This document shows, piece by piece, positions 23,214 to 35,114 of a stretch of DNA of 64,000 bases (within the stretch, counting starts at the first letter, position 1; each line of letters begins with the position of its first letter). This DNA is from Sepiola atlantica. Lineage: Eukaryota; Mollusca; Cephalopoda; Sepiida; Sepiolidae. The notes below the pieces were generated by a model. That model had not been told where the DNA came from. It did not search any database and saw only the letters and a program-made list of their open reading frames with translations. Where the stretch lies: positions 113,001-177,000 of the forward strand of contig CAUVYP010000245.1 of the NCBI GenBank assembly GCA_963556195.1, in the 5' to 3' direction. Made by a program: the position numbers and the translations under genes.

Positions 23214-23398
23214 TTGTGATGTTTTGCGTATTCAGTTTGTATCGACATATCTCCGGGAGTACAAGACCTGAACTTCTGAAACTTACTACTTCAGGTGAAT
23301 ATGTATTTCCGCTATTGTCTGCAAAGTTTCGGAGCACAATTCTTATAAATGTTGAAGTTATAAACAAAAGCGATATCAACTTTAAATCGCCTTAAATT
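23214..23398 (+). repeat. 185-bp marker monomer class TTTTGTGATG
   Basis: One T is lost at nt 4-5. The copies at 23214, 32326, 34186, 36789, 40883 and 44231 each directly follow a GATTTTTTGCG monomer. They share GACCTGAAC (GACTTGAAC at 36789), CTTACTACTT and TTCAGGTGAATATG. They look like a derived form of the full-length monomers at 2009, 24515, 58922 and 63014. Confidence 0.92.
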
Positions 23399-26003
23399 TT
23401 GTTGATGTTTTGCGTATTCAGTTTGTATCGACATATCTCCGGGAGTACAAGAGCTGAACTTCTGAAACTCCGTACTTCAGTAGAATATGTGTATCCGCTA
23501 TTGTCTGCAAAGTTTCGGAGCACAATTCTTATAAATGTGGAAGTTATAAACAAAAGCGATATCAACTTTAAATCGCACTAAATTTTGTTGATGTTTTGCG
23601 TATTCAGTTTGTATCGACATATCTCCGGGAGTACAAGGGCTGAACTTCTGAAACTTGGTACGTCAGTAGAAAATGTGTGTCCGCTAATGTCTGCAAAGTT
23701 TCGGAGCACAATTCTTATAAATGTGGAAGTTATAAACAAAAGCGATATCAACTTTAAATCGCACTAAATTTTGTTGATGTTTTGCGTATTCAGTTTGTAT
23801 CGACATATCTCCGGGAGTACAAGAGCTGAACTTCTGAAACTTGGTACTTCAGTAGAAAATGTGTGTCCGCTAATGTCTGCAAAGTTTCGGAGCACAATTC
23901 TTATAAATGTGGAAGTTATAAACAAAAGCGATATCAACTTTAAATCGCACTAAATTTTGTTGATGTTTTGCGTATTCAGTTTGTATCGACATATGTCTGG
24001 GAGTACAAGAGCTGAACTTCTGAAACTTGGTACTTCAGTAGAAAATGTGTGTCCGCTAATGTCTGCAAAGTTTCGGAGCACAATTCTTATAAATGTGGAA
24101 GTTATAAACAAAAGCGATATCAACTTTAAATCGCACTAAATTTTGTTGATGTTTTGCGTATTCAGTTTGTATCGACATATCTCCGGGAGTACAAGAGCTG
24201 AACTTCTGAAACTTGGTACTTCAGTAGAATATGTATTTCCGCTATTGTCTGCAAAGTTTTGTTGCACAATTCTTATAAATGTGGAAGTTATAAACAAAAG
24301 CGATATCAACTTTAAATCGCCTTAAATTTTGTTGATGTTTTGCGTATTCAGTTTGTATCGACATATCTCCGGGAGTACAAGAGCTGAACTTCTGAAACTT
24401 GGTACTTCAGTAGAAAATGTGTGTACGCTAAATTCTGCAAAGTTTCGGAGCACAATTCTTATAAATGTGGAAGTTATAAACAAAAGCGATATCAACTTTA
24501 AATCGCACTAAATTTTGTTGATGTTTTGCGTATTCAGTTTGTATCGACATATCTCCGGGAGTACAAGACCTGAACTTCTGAAACTTACTACTTCAGTAGA
24601 ATATGTATTTCCGCTATTGTCTGCAAAGTTTCGAAGCACAATTCTTATAAATGTGGAAGTTATAAACAAAAGCGATATCAACTTTAAATCGCCTTAAATT
24701 TTGTTGATGTTTTGCGTATTCAGTTTGTATCGACATATCTCCGGGAGTACAAGAGCTGAACTTCTGAAACTCCGTACTTCCGTAGAATATGTGTATCCGC
24801 TATTGTCTGCAAAGTTTCGGAGCACAATTCTTATAAATGTGGAAGTTATAAACAAAAGCGATATCAACTTTAAATCGCACTAAATTTTGTTGATGTTTTG
24901 CGTATTCAGTTTGTATCGACATATCTCCGGGAGTACAAGGGCTGAACTTCTGAAACTTGGTACGTCAGTAGAAAATGTGTGTCCGCTAATGTCTGCAAAG
25001 TTTCGGAGCACAATTCTTATAAATGTGGAAGTTATAAAAAAAAGCGATATCAACTTTAAATCGCACTAAATTTTGTTGATGTTTTGCGTATTCAGTTTGT
25101 ATCGACATATCTCCGGGAGTACAAGAGCTGAACTTCTGAAACTTGGTACTTCAGTAGTAAATGTGTGTCCGCTAATGTCTGCAAAGTTTCGGAGCACAAT
25201 TCTTATAAATGTGGAAGTTATAAACAAAAGCGATATCTACTTTAAATCGCACTAAATTTTGTTGATGTTTTGCGTATTCAGTTTGTATCGACATATCTCC
25301 GGGAGTAAAAGAGCTGACCTTCTGAAACTTGGTACTTCAGTAGAATATGTATTTCCGCTATTGTCTGCAAAGTTTTGTTGCACAATTCTTATAAATGTGG
25401 AAGTTATAAACAAAAACGATATCAATTTGAAATCGCCTTAAATTTTGTTGATGTTTTGCGTATTCAGTTTGTATCGACATATCTCCGGGAGTACAAGAGC
25501 TGAACTTCTGAAACTCCGTACTTCAGTAGAAAATGTGTGTCCGCTAATGTCTGCAAAGTTTCGGAGCACAATTCTTATAAATGTGGAAGTTATAAACAAA
25601 AGCGATATCAACTTTAAATCGCACTAAATTTTGTTTGATGTTTTGCGTATTCAGTTTGTATCGACATATCTCCGGGAGTACAAGAGCTGAACTTCTGAAA
25701 CTTGGTACTTCAGTAGAATATGTGTGTCCGCTATTCTCTGCAAAGTTTCGGAGCACAATTCTTATAAATGTGGAAGTTATAAACAAAAGCGATATCAACT
25801 TTAAATCGCACTAAATTTTGTTGATGTTTTGCGTATTTAGTTTGTATCGACATATCTCTGGGAGTACAAGAGCTGAACTTCTGAAACTTGGTACTTCAGT
25901 AGAAAATGTGTGTCCGCTTATGTCTGCAAAGTTTCGGAGCACAATTCTTATAAATGTGGAAGTTATAAACAAAAGCGATATCAACTTTAAATCGCACTAA
26001 ATT

Positions 26004-28793
26004 TTGTTGATGTTTTGCGTATTCAGTTTGTATCGACATATCTCCGGGAGTACAAGAGCTGAACTTCTGAAACTTGGTACTTCAGTAGAATATGTGTGTC
26101 CGCTAATGTCTGCAAAGTTTCGGAGCACAATTCTTATAAATGTGGAAGTTATAAACAAAAGCGATATGAAATTAAATCGCACTAAATTTTGTTGATGTTT
26201 TGCGTATTCAGTTTGTATCGACATATCTCCGGGAGTACAAGAGCTGAACTTCTGAAACTTGGTACTTCAGTAGAAAATGTGTGTCCGCTAATGTCTGCAA
26301 AGTTTCGGAGCAAAATTCTTATAAATGTGGAAGTTATAAACAAAAGCGATATCAACTTTAAATCGCACTAAATTTTGTTGATGTTTTGCGTATTCAGTTT
26401 GTATCGACATATCTCCGGGAGTACAAGAGCTGAACTTCTGAAACTTGGTACTTCAGTAGAAAATGTGTGTCCGCTAATGTCTGCAAAGTTTCGGAGCACA
26501 ATTCTTATAAATGTGGAAGTTATAAACAAAAGCGATATCAACTTTAAATCGCTATAAATTTTGTTGATGTTTTGCGTATTCAGTTTGTATCGACATATCT
26601 CCGGGAGTACAAGAGCTGAACTTCTGAAACTTGGTACTTCAGTAGAATATGTATTTCCGCTATTGTCTGCAAAGTTTTGTTGCACAATTCTTATAAATGT
26701 GGAAGTTATAAACAAAAGCGATATCAACTTTAAATCGCACTAAATTTTGTTGATGTTTGGCGTATTCAGTTTGTATCGACATATCTCCGGGAGTACAAGA
26801 GCTGAACTTCTGAAACTTGGTACTTCAGTAGAAAATGTGTGTCCGCTAATGTCTGCAAAGTTTCGGAGCACAATTCTTATAAATGTGGAAGTTATAAACA
26901 AAAGCGATATCAACTTTAAATCGCACTAAATTTTGTTGATGTTTGGCGTATTCAGTTTGTATCGACATATCTCCGGGAGTACAAGAGCTGAACTTCTGAA
27001 ACTTGGTACTTCAGTAGAATATGTATTTCCGCTATTGTCTGCAAAGTTTTGTTGCACAATTCTTATAAATGTGGAAGTTATAAACAAAAACGATATCAAC
27101 TTGAAATCGCCTTAAATTTTGTTGATGTTTTGCGTATTCAGTTTGTATCGACATATCTCCGGGAATACAAGAGCTGAACTTCTGAAACTCCGTACTTCAG
27201 TAGAAAATGTGTGTCCGCTAATGTCTGCAAAGTTTCGGAGCACAATTCTTATAAATGTGGAAGTTATAAACAAAAGCGATATCAACTTTAAATCGCACTA
27301 AATTTTGTTGATGTTTTGCGTATTCAGTTTGTATCGACATATCTCCGGGAGTACAAGAGCTGAACTTCTGAAACTTGGTACTTCAGTAGAATATGTGTGT
27401 CCGCTATTGTCTGCAAAGTTTCGGAGCACAATTTTTATAAATGTGGAAGTTATAAACAAAAGCGATATCAACTTTAAATCGCACTAAATTTTGTTGATGT
27501 TTTGCGTATTCAGTTTGTATCGACATATCTCCGGGAGTACAAGAGCTGAACTTCTGAAACTTGGTACTTCAGTAGAAAATGTGTGTCCGCTAATGTCTGC
27601 AAAGTTTCGGAGCACAATTCTTATAAATGTGGAAGTTATAAACAAAAGCGATATCAACTTTAAATCGCACTAAATTTTGTTGATGTTTTGCGTATTCAGT
27701 TTGTATCGACATATCTCCGGGAGTACAAGAGCTGAACTTCTGAAACTTGGTACTTCAGTAGAAAATGTGTGTCCGCTAATGTCTGCAAAGTTTCGGAGCA
27801 CAATTCTTATAAATGTGGAAGTTATTAACAAAAGCGATATCAACTTTAAATCGCACTAAATTTTGTTGATGTTTTGCGTATTCAGTTTGTATCGACATAT
27901 CTCCGGGAGTACAAGAGCTGAACTTCTGAAACTTGGTACTTCAGTAGAATACGTATTTCCGCTATTGTCTGCAAAGTTTTGTTGCACAATTCTTATAAAT
28001 GTGGAAGTTATAAACAAAAGCGATATCAACTTTAAATCGCACTAAATTTTGTTGATGTTTTGCGTATTCAGTTTGTATCGACATATCTCCGGGAGTACAA
28101 GAGCTGAACTTCTGAAACTTGGTACTTCAGTAGAAAATGTGTGTCCGCTAATGTCTGCAAAGTTTCGGAGCACAATTCTTATAAATGTGGAAGTTATAAA
28201 CAAAAGCGATATCAACTTTAAATCGCACTAAATTTTGTTGATGTTTTGCGTATTCAGTTTGTATCGACATATCTCCGGGAGTACAAGAGCTGAACTTCTG
28301 AAACTCCGTACTTCAGTAGAAAATGTGTGTCCGCTAATGTCTGCAAAGTTTCGGAGCACAATTCTTATAAATGTGGAAGTTATAAACAAAAGCGATATCA
28401 ACTTTAAATCGCACTAAATTTTGTTGATGTTTTGCGTATTCAGTTTGTATCGACATATCTCCGGGAGTACAAGGGCTGAACTTCTGAAACTTGGTACTTC
28501 AGTAGAATATGTATTTCCGCTATTGTCTGCAAAGTTTTGTTGCACAATTCTTATCAATGTAAATGTTATAAAACAAAACCGATATCAACTTGAAATCGCC
28601 ATAAATTTTGTTGATGTTTTGCGTATTCAGTTTGTATCGACATATCTCCGGGAGTACAAGAGCTGAACTTCTGAAACTCCGTACTTCAGTAGAAAATGTC
28701 TGTCCGCTAATGTCTGCAAAGTTTCGGAGCACAATTCTTATAAATGTGGAAGTTATAAACAAAAGCGATATCAACTTTAAATCGCACTAAATT
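26004..28793 (+). repeat. 15-monomer HOR unit, copy 1
   Basis: This 2,790-bp unit runs from the AAATTAAATCGC marker at 26004 to the GTCTGTCC A-R monomer at 28608. It is the fullest version of the HOR seen in shorter form at 13540-21539: the slots TACGTATTTCC type B, type A and A-R (27863-28420) sit where the shorter units jump from CTGTAACTCC to AAATGTAAATG. In this copy the CTGTAACTCC slot (27677) has the ordinary AAACTTGG. Confidence 0.87.
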
Positions 28794-31581
28794 TTGTTGA
28801 TGTTTTGCGTATTCAGTTTGTATCGACATATCTCCGGGAGTACAAGAGGTGAACTTCTGAAACTTGGTACTTCAGTAGAATATGTGTGTCCGCTAATGTC
28901 TGCAAAGTTTCGGAGCACAATTCTTATAAATGTGGAAGTTATAAACAAAAGCGATATCAAATTAAATCGCACTAAATTTTGTTGATGTTTTGCGTATTCA
29001 GTTTGTATCGACATATCTCCTGGAGTAGAACAGCTGAACTTCTGAAACTTGGTACTTCAGTAGAAAATGTGTGTCCGCTAATGTCTGCAAAGTTTCGGAG
29101 CACAATTCTTATAAATGTGGAAGTTATAAACAAAAGCGATATCAACTTTAAATCGCACTAAATTTTGTTGATGTTTTGCGTATTCAGTTTGTATCGACAT
29201 ATCTCCGGGAGTACAAGAGCTGAACTTCTGAAACTTGGTACTTCAGTAGAAAATGTGTGTCCGCTAATGTCTGCAAAGTTTCGGAGCACAATTCTTATAA
29301 ATGTGGAAGTTATAAACAAAAGCGATATCAACTTTAAATCGCTATAAATTTAGTTGATGTTTTGCGTATTCAGTTTGTATCGACATATCTCCGGGAGTAC
29401 AAGAGCTGAACTTCTGAAACTTGGTACTTCAGTAGAATATGTATTTCCGCTATTGTCTGCAAAGTTTTGTTGCACAATTCTTATAAATGTGGAAGTTATA
29501 AACAAAAGCGATATCAACTTTAAATCGCACTAAATTTTGTTGATGTTTGGCGTATTCAGTTTGTATCGACATATCTCCGGGAGTACAAGAGCTGAACTTC
29601 TGAAACTTGGTACTTCAGTAGAAAATGTGTGTCCGCTAATGTCTGCAAAGTTTCGGAGCACAATTCTTATAAATGTGAAGTTATAAACAAAAGCGATATC
29701 AACTTTAAATCGCACTAAATTTTGTTGATGTTTTGCGTATTCAGTTTGTATCGACATATCTCCGGGAGTACAAGAGCTGAACTTCTGAAACTTGGTACTT
29801 CAGTAGAATATGTATTTCCGCTATTGTCTGCAAAGTTTTGTTGCACAATTCTTATAAATGTGGAAGTTATAAACAAAAACGATATCAACTTGAAATCGCC
29901 TTAAATTTTGTTGATGTTTTGCGTATTCAGTTTGTATCGACATATCTCCGGGAGTACAAGAGCTGAACTTCTGAAACTCCGTACTTCAGTAGAAAATGTG
30001 TGTCCGCTAATGTCGGCAAAGTTTCGGAGCACAATTCTTATAAATGTGGAAGTTATAAACAAAAGCGATATCAACTTTAAATCGCACTAAATTTTGTTGA
30101 TGTTTTGCGTATTCAGTTTGTATCGACATATCTCCGGGAGTACAAGAGCTGAACTTCTGAAACTTGGTACTTCAGTAGAATATGTGTGTCCGCTATTGTC
30201 TGCAAAGTTTCGGAGCACAATTCTTATAAATGTGGAAGTTATAAACAAAAGCGATATCAACTTTAAATCGCACTAAATTTTGTTGATGTTTTGCGTATTC
30301 AGTTTGTATCGACATATCTCTGGGAGTACAAGAGCTGAACTTCTGAAACTTGGTACTTCAGTAGAAAATGTGTGTCCGCTAATGTCTGCAAAGTTTCGGA
30401 GCACAATTCTTATAAATGTTGAAGTTATAAACAAAAGCGATATCAACTTTAAATCGCACTAAATTTTGTTGATGTTTTGCGTATTCAGTTTGTATCGACA
30501 TATCTCCGGGAGTACAAGAGCTGAACTTCTGTAACTCCGTACTTCAGTAGAAAATGTGTGTCCGCTAATGTCTGCAAAGTTTCGGAGCACAATTCTTATA
30601 AATGTGGAAGTTATAAACAAAAGCGATATCAACTTTAAATCGCACTAAATTTTGTTGATGTTTTGCGTATTCAGTTTGTATCGACATATCTCCGGGAGTA
30701 CAAGAGCTGAACTTCTGAAACTTGGTACTTCAGTAGAATACGTATTTCCGCTATTGTCTGCAAAGTTTTGTTGCACAATTCTTATAAATGTGGAAGTTAT
30801 AAACAAAAGCGATATCAACTTTAAATCGCACTAAATTTTGTTGATGTTTTGCGTATTCAGTTTGTATCGACATATCTCCGGGAGTACAAGAGCTGAACTT
30901 CTGAAACTTGGTACTTCAGTAGAAAATGTGTGTCCGCTAATGTCTGCAAAGTTTCGGAGCACAATTCTTATAAATGTGGAAGTTATAAACAAAAGCGATA
31001 TCAACTTTAAATCGCACTAAATTTTGTTGATGTTTTGCGTATTCAGTTTGTATCGACATATCTCCGGGAGTACAAGAGCTGAACTTCTGAAACTCCGTAC
31101 TTCAGTAGAAAATGTGTGTCCGCTAATGTCTGCAAAGTTTCGGAGCACAATTCTTATAAATGTGGAAGTTATAAACAAAAGCGATATCAACTTTAAATCG
31201 CACTAAATTTTGTTGATGTTTTGCGTATTCAGTTTGTATCGACATATCTCCGGGAGTACAAGGGCTGAACTTCTGAACCTTGGTACTTCAGTAGAATATG
31301 TATTTCCGCTATTGTCTGCAAAGTTTTCTTGCACAATTCTTATAAATGTAAATGTTATAAACAAAAACGATATCAACTTTAAATCGCCTTAAATTTTGTT
31401 GATGTTTTGCGTATTCAGTTTGTATCGACATATCTCCGGGAGTACAAGAGCTGAACTTCTGAAACTCCGTACTTCAGTAGAAAATGTCTGTCCGCTAATG
31501 TCTGCAAAGTTTCGGAGCACAATTCTTATAAATGTGGAAGTTATAAACAAAAGCGATATCAACTTTAAATCGCACTAAATT
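28794..31581 (+). repeat. 15-monomer HOR unit, copy 2
   Basis: This 2,788-bp unit matches 26004-28793 in slot order. Differences are AGAGGTGAAC in the first slot, CCTGGAGTAGAACAG at 28979, AAATTTAGTTG at 29347, a private 1-bp loss AATGTGAAG near 29677, and CTGTAACTCC at 30466. Its AAATGTAAATG slot (31210) is 186 bp and has GTTTTCTTGC, while the equivalent 28421 is 187 bp. Confidence 0.87.
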
Positions 31582-34500
31582 TTGTTGATGTTTTGCGTAT
31601 TCAGTTTGTATCGACATATCTCCGGGAGTACAAGAGCTGAAATTCTGAACCTTGGTACTTCAGTAGAATATGTGTGTCCGCTATTGTCTGCAAAGTTTCG
31701 GAGCACAATTCTTATAAATGTGGAAGTTATAAACAAAAGCGATATCAACTTTAAATCGCACTAAATTTTGTTGATGTTTTGCGTATTCAGTTTGTATCGA
31801 CATATCTCCGGGAGTACAAGAGCTGAACTTCTGAAACTTGGTACTTCAGTAGAAAATGTGTGTCCGCTAATGTCTGCAAAGTTTCGGAGCACAATTCTTA
31901 TAAATGTGGAAGTTATAAACAAAAGCGATATCAACTTTAAATCGCACTAAATTTTGTTGATGTTTTGCGTATTCAGTTTGTATCGACATATCTCCGGGAG
32001 TACAAGAGCTGAACTTCTGAAACTTGGTACTTCAGTAGAATATGTATTTCCGCTATTGTCTGCAAAGTTTTGTTGCACAATCCTTATAAATGTGGAAGTT
32101 ATAAACAAAAGCGATATCAACTTTAAATCGCCTTAAATTTTGTTGATTTTTTGCGTATTCAGTTTGTATCGACATATCTCCGGGAGTACAAGAGCTGAAC
32201 TTCTGAAACTTGGTACTTCAGTAGAAAATGTGTGTCCGCTAATATCTGCAAAGTTTCGGAGCACAATTCTTATAAATGTGGAAGTTATAAACAAAAGCGA
32301 TATCAACTTTAAATCGCACTAAATTTTGTGATGTTTTGCGTATTCAGTTTGTATCGACATATCTCCGGGAGTACAAGACCTGAACTTCTTAAACTTACTA
32401 CTTCAGGTGAATATGTATTTCCGCTATTGTCTGCAAAGTTTCGGAGCACAATTCTTATAAATGTGGAAGTTATAAACAAAAGCGATATCAACTTTAAATC
32501 GCCTTAAATTTTGTTGATGTTTTGCGTATTCAGTTTGTATCGACATATCTCCGGGAGTACAAGAGCTGAACTTCTGAAACTCCGTACTTCAGTAGAATAT
32601 GTGTATCCGCTATTGTCTGCAAAGTTTCGGAGCACAATTCTTATAAATGTGGAAGTTATAAACAAAAGCGATATCAACTTTAAATCGCACTAAATTTTGT
32701 TGATGTTTTGCGTATTCAGTTTGTATCGACATATCTCCGGGAGTACAAGGGCTGAACTTCTGAAACTTGGTACGTCAGTAGAAAATGTGTGTCCGCTAAT
32801 GTCTGCAAAGTTTCGGAGCACAATTCTTATAAATGTGGAAGTTATAAACAAAAGCGATATCAACTTTAAATCGCACTAAATTTTGTTGATGTTTTGCGTA
32901 TTCAGTTTGTATCGACATATCTCCGGGAGTAAAAGAGCTGAACTTCTGAAACTTGGTACTTCAGTAGAATATGTATTTCCGCTATTGTCTGCAAAGTTTT
33001 GTTGCACAATTCTTATAAATGTGGAAGTTATAAACAAAAACGATATCAACTTGAAATCGCCTTAAATTTTGTTGATGTTTTGCGTATTCAGTTTGTATCG
33101 ACATATCTCCGGGAGTACAAGAGTTGAACTTCTGAAACTCCGTACTTCAGTAGAAAATGTGTGTCCGCTAATGTCTGCAAAGTTTCGGAGCACAATTCTT
33201 ATAAATGTGGAAGTTATAAACAAAAGCGATATCAACTTTAAATCGCACTAAATTTTGTTTGATGTTTTGCGTATTCAGTTTGTATCGACATATCTCCGGG
33301 AGTACAAGAGCTGAACTTCTGAAACTTGGTACTTCAGTAGAATATGTGTGTCCGCAATTCTCTGCAAAGTTTCGGAGCACAATTCTTATAAATGTGGAAG
33401 TTATAAACAAAAGCGATATCAACTTTAAATCGCACTAAATTTTGTTGATGTTTTGCGTATTCAGTTTGTATCGACATATCTCTGGGAGTACAAGAGCTGA
33501 ACTTCTGAAACTTGGTACTTCAGCAGAAAATGTGTGTCCGCTTATGTCTGCAAAGTTTCGGAGCACAATTCTTATAAATGTGGAAGTTATAAACAAAAGC
33601 GATATCAACTTTAAATCGCACTAAATTTTGTTGATGTTTTGCGTATTCAGTTTGTATCGACATATCTCCGGGAGTACAAGAGCTGAACTTCTGAAACTTG
33701 GTACTTCAGTAGAAAATGTGTGTCCGCTAATGTCTGCAAAGTTTCGGAGCAAAATTCTTATAAATGTGGAAGTTATAAACAAAAGCGATATCAACTTTAA
33801 ATCGCACTAAATTTTGTTGATGTTTTGCGTATTCAGTTTGTATCGACATATCTCCGGGAGTACAAGAGCTGAACTTCTGAAACTTGGTACTTCAGTAGAA
33901 TATGTATTTCCGCTATTGTCTGCAAAGTTTTGTTGCACAATCCTTATAAATGTGGAAGTTATAAACAAAAGCGATATCAACTTTAAATCGCCTTAAATTT
34001 TGTTGATTTTTTGCGTATTCAGTTTGTATCGACATATCTCCGGGAGTACAAGAGCTGAACTTCTGAAACTTGGTACTTCAGTAGAAAATGTGTGTCCGCT
34101 AATATCTGCAAAGTTTCGGAGCACAATTCTTATAAATGTGGAAGTTATAAACAAAAGCGATATCAACTTTAAATCGCACTAAATTTTGTGATGTTTTGCG
34201 TATTCAGTTTGTATCGACATATCTCCGGGAGTACAAGACCTGAACTTCTTAAACTTACTACTTCAGGTGAATATGTATTTCCGCTATTGTCTGCAAAGTT
34301 TCGGAGCACAATTCTTATAAATGTGGAAGTTATAAACAAAAGCGATATCAACTTTAAATCGCCTTAAATTTTGTTGATGTTTTGCGTATTCAGTTTGTAT
34401 CGACATATCTCCGGGAGTACAAGAGCTGAACTTCTGAAACTCCGTACTTCAGTAGAATATGTGTATCCGCTATTGTCTGCAAAGTTTCGGAGCACAATTC

Positions 34501-35114
34501 TTATAAATGTGGAAGTTATAAACAAAAGCGATATCAACTTTAAATCGCACTAAATTTTGTTGATGTTTTGCGTATTCAGTTTGTATCGACATATCTCCGG
34601 GAGTACAAGGGCTGAACTTCTGAAACTTGGTACGTCAGTAGAAAATGTGTGTCCGCTAATGTCTGCAAAGTTTCGGAGCACAATTCTTATAAATGTGGAA
34701 GTTATAAACAAAAGCGATATCAACTTTAAATCGCACTAAATTTTGTTGATGTTTTGCGTATTCAGTTTGTATCGACATATCTCCGGGAGTAAAAGAGCTG
34801 AACTTCTGAAACTTGGTACTTCAGTAGAATATGTATTTCCGCTATTGTCTGCAAAGTTTTGTTGCACAATTCTTATAAATGTTGAAGTTATAAACAAAAG
34901 CGATATCAACTTTAAATCGTACTAAATTTTGTTGATGTTTTGCGTATTCAGTTTGTATCGACATATCTCCGGGAGTACAAGAGCTGAACTTCTGAAACTC
35001 CGTACTTCAGTAGAAAATGTGTGTCCGCTAATGTCTGCAAAGTTTCGGAGCACAATTCTTATAAATGTGGAAGTTATAAACAAAAGCGATATCAACTTTA
35101 AATCGCACTAAATT
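30652..35114 (+). repeat. 24-monomer period, copy 1
   Basis: The TACGTATTTCC monomer at 30652 recurs at 35115, 4,463 bp later. Nineteen slots then match in order up to the GATTTTTTGCG monomer (34000/38463). Inside the unit is a 10-monomer partial duplication: 31954-32940 and 33814-34800 match at an offset of 1,860 bp, sharing CACAATCCTTAT, GATTTTTTGCG, the 185-bp TTTTGTGATG monomer and GTACGTCAG. The monomer at 34743 is recombinant: GGAGTAAAAGAG in front, with AGC and TACTAAAT in place of AAC and CCTTAAAT behind. Confidence 0.83.

Larger units (their letters stand above)
21540..26003 (+). repeat. Mosaic block, 24 monomers
   Basis: 21540-23770 matches 30652-32882 over 12 monomers. Shared markers are the TACGTATTTCC start, the CTGAACCTTGG type B with AAATGTAAATG (22098/31210), CACAATCCTTAT (22842/31954), GATTTTTTGCG (23028/32140) and the 185-bp TTTTGTGATG monomer (23214/32326). 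23957-25817 instead matches 1451-3683. After the GTACGTCAG monomer, the later copy jumps directly to the GGAGTAAAAGAG monomer (32883, equivalent to 25259), so eight monomers present here are absent there. Private changes include GCTAAATTCTGC at 24430. Confidence 0.85.
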
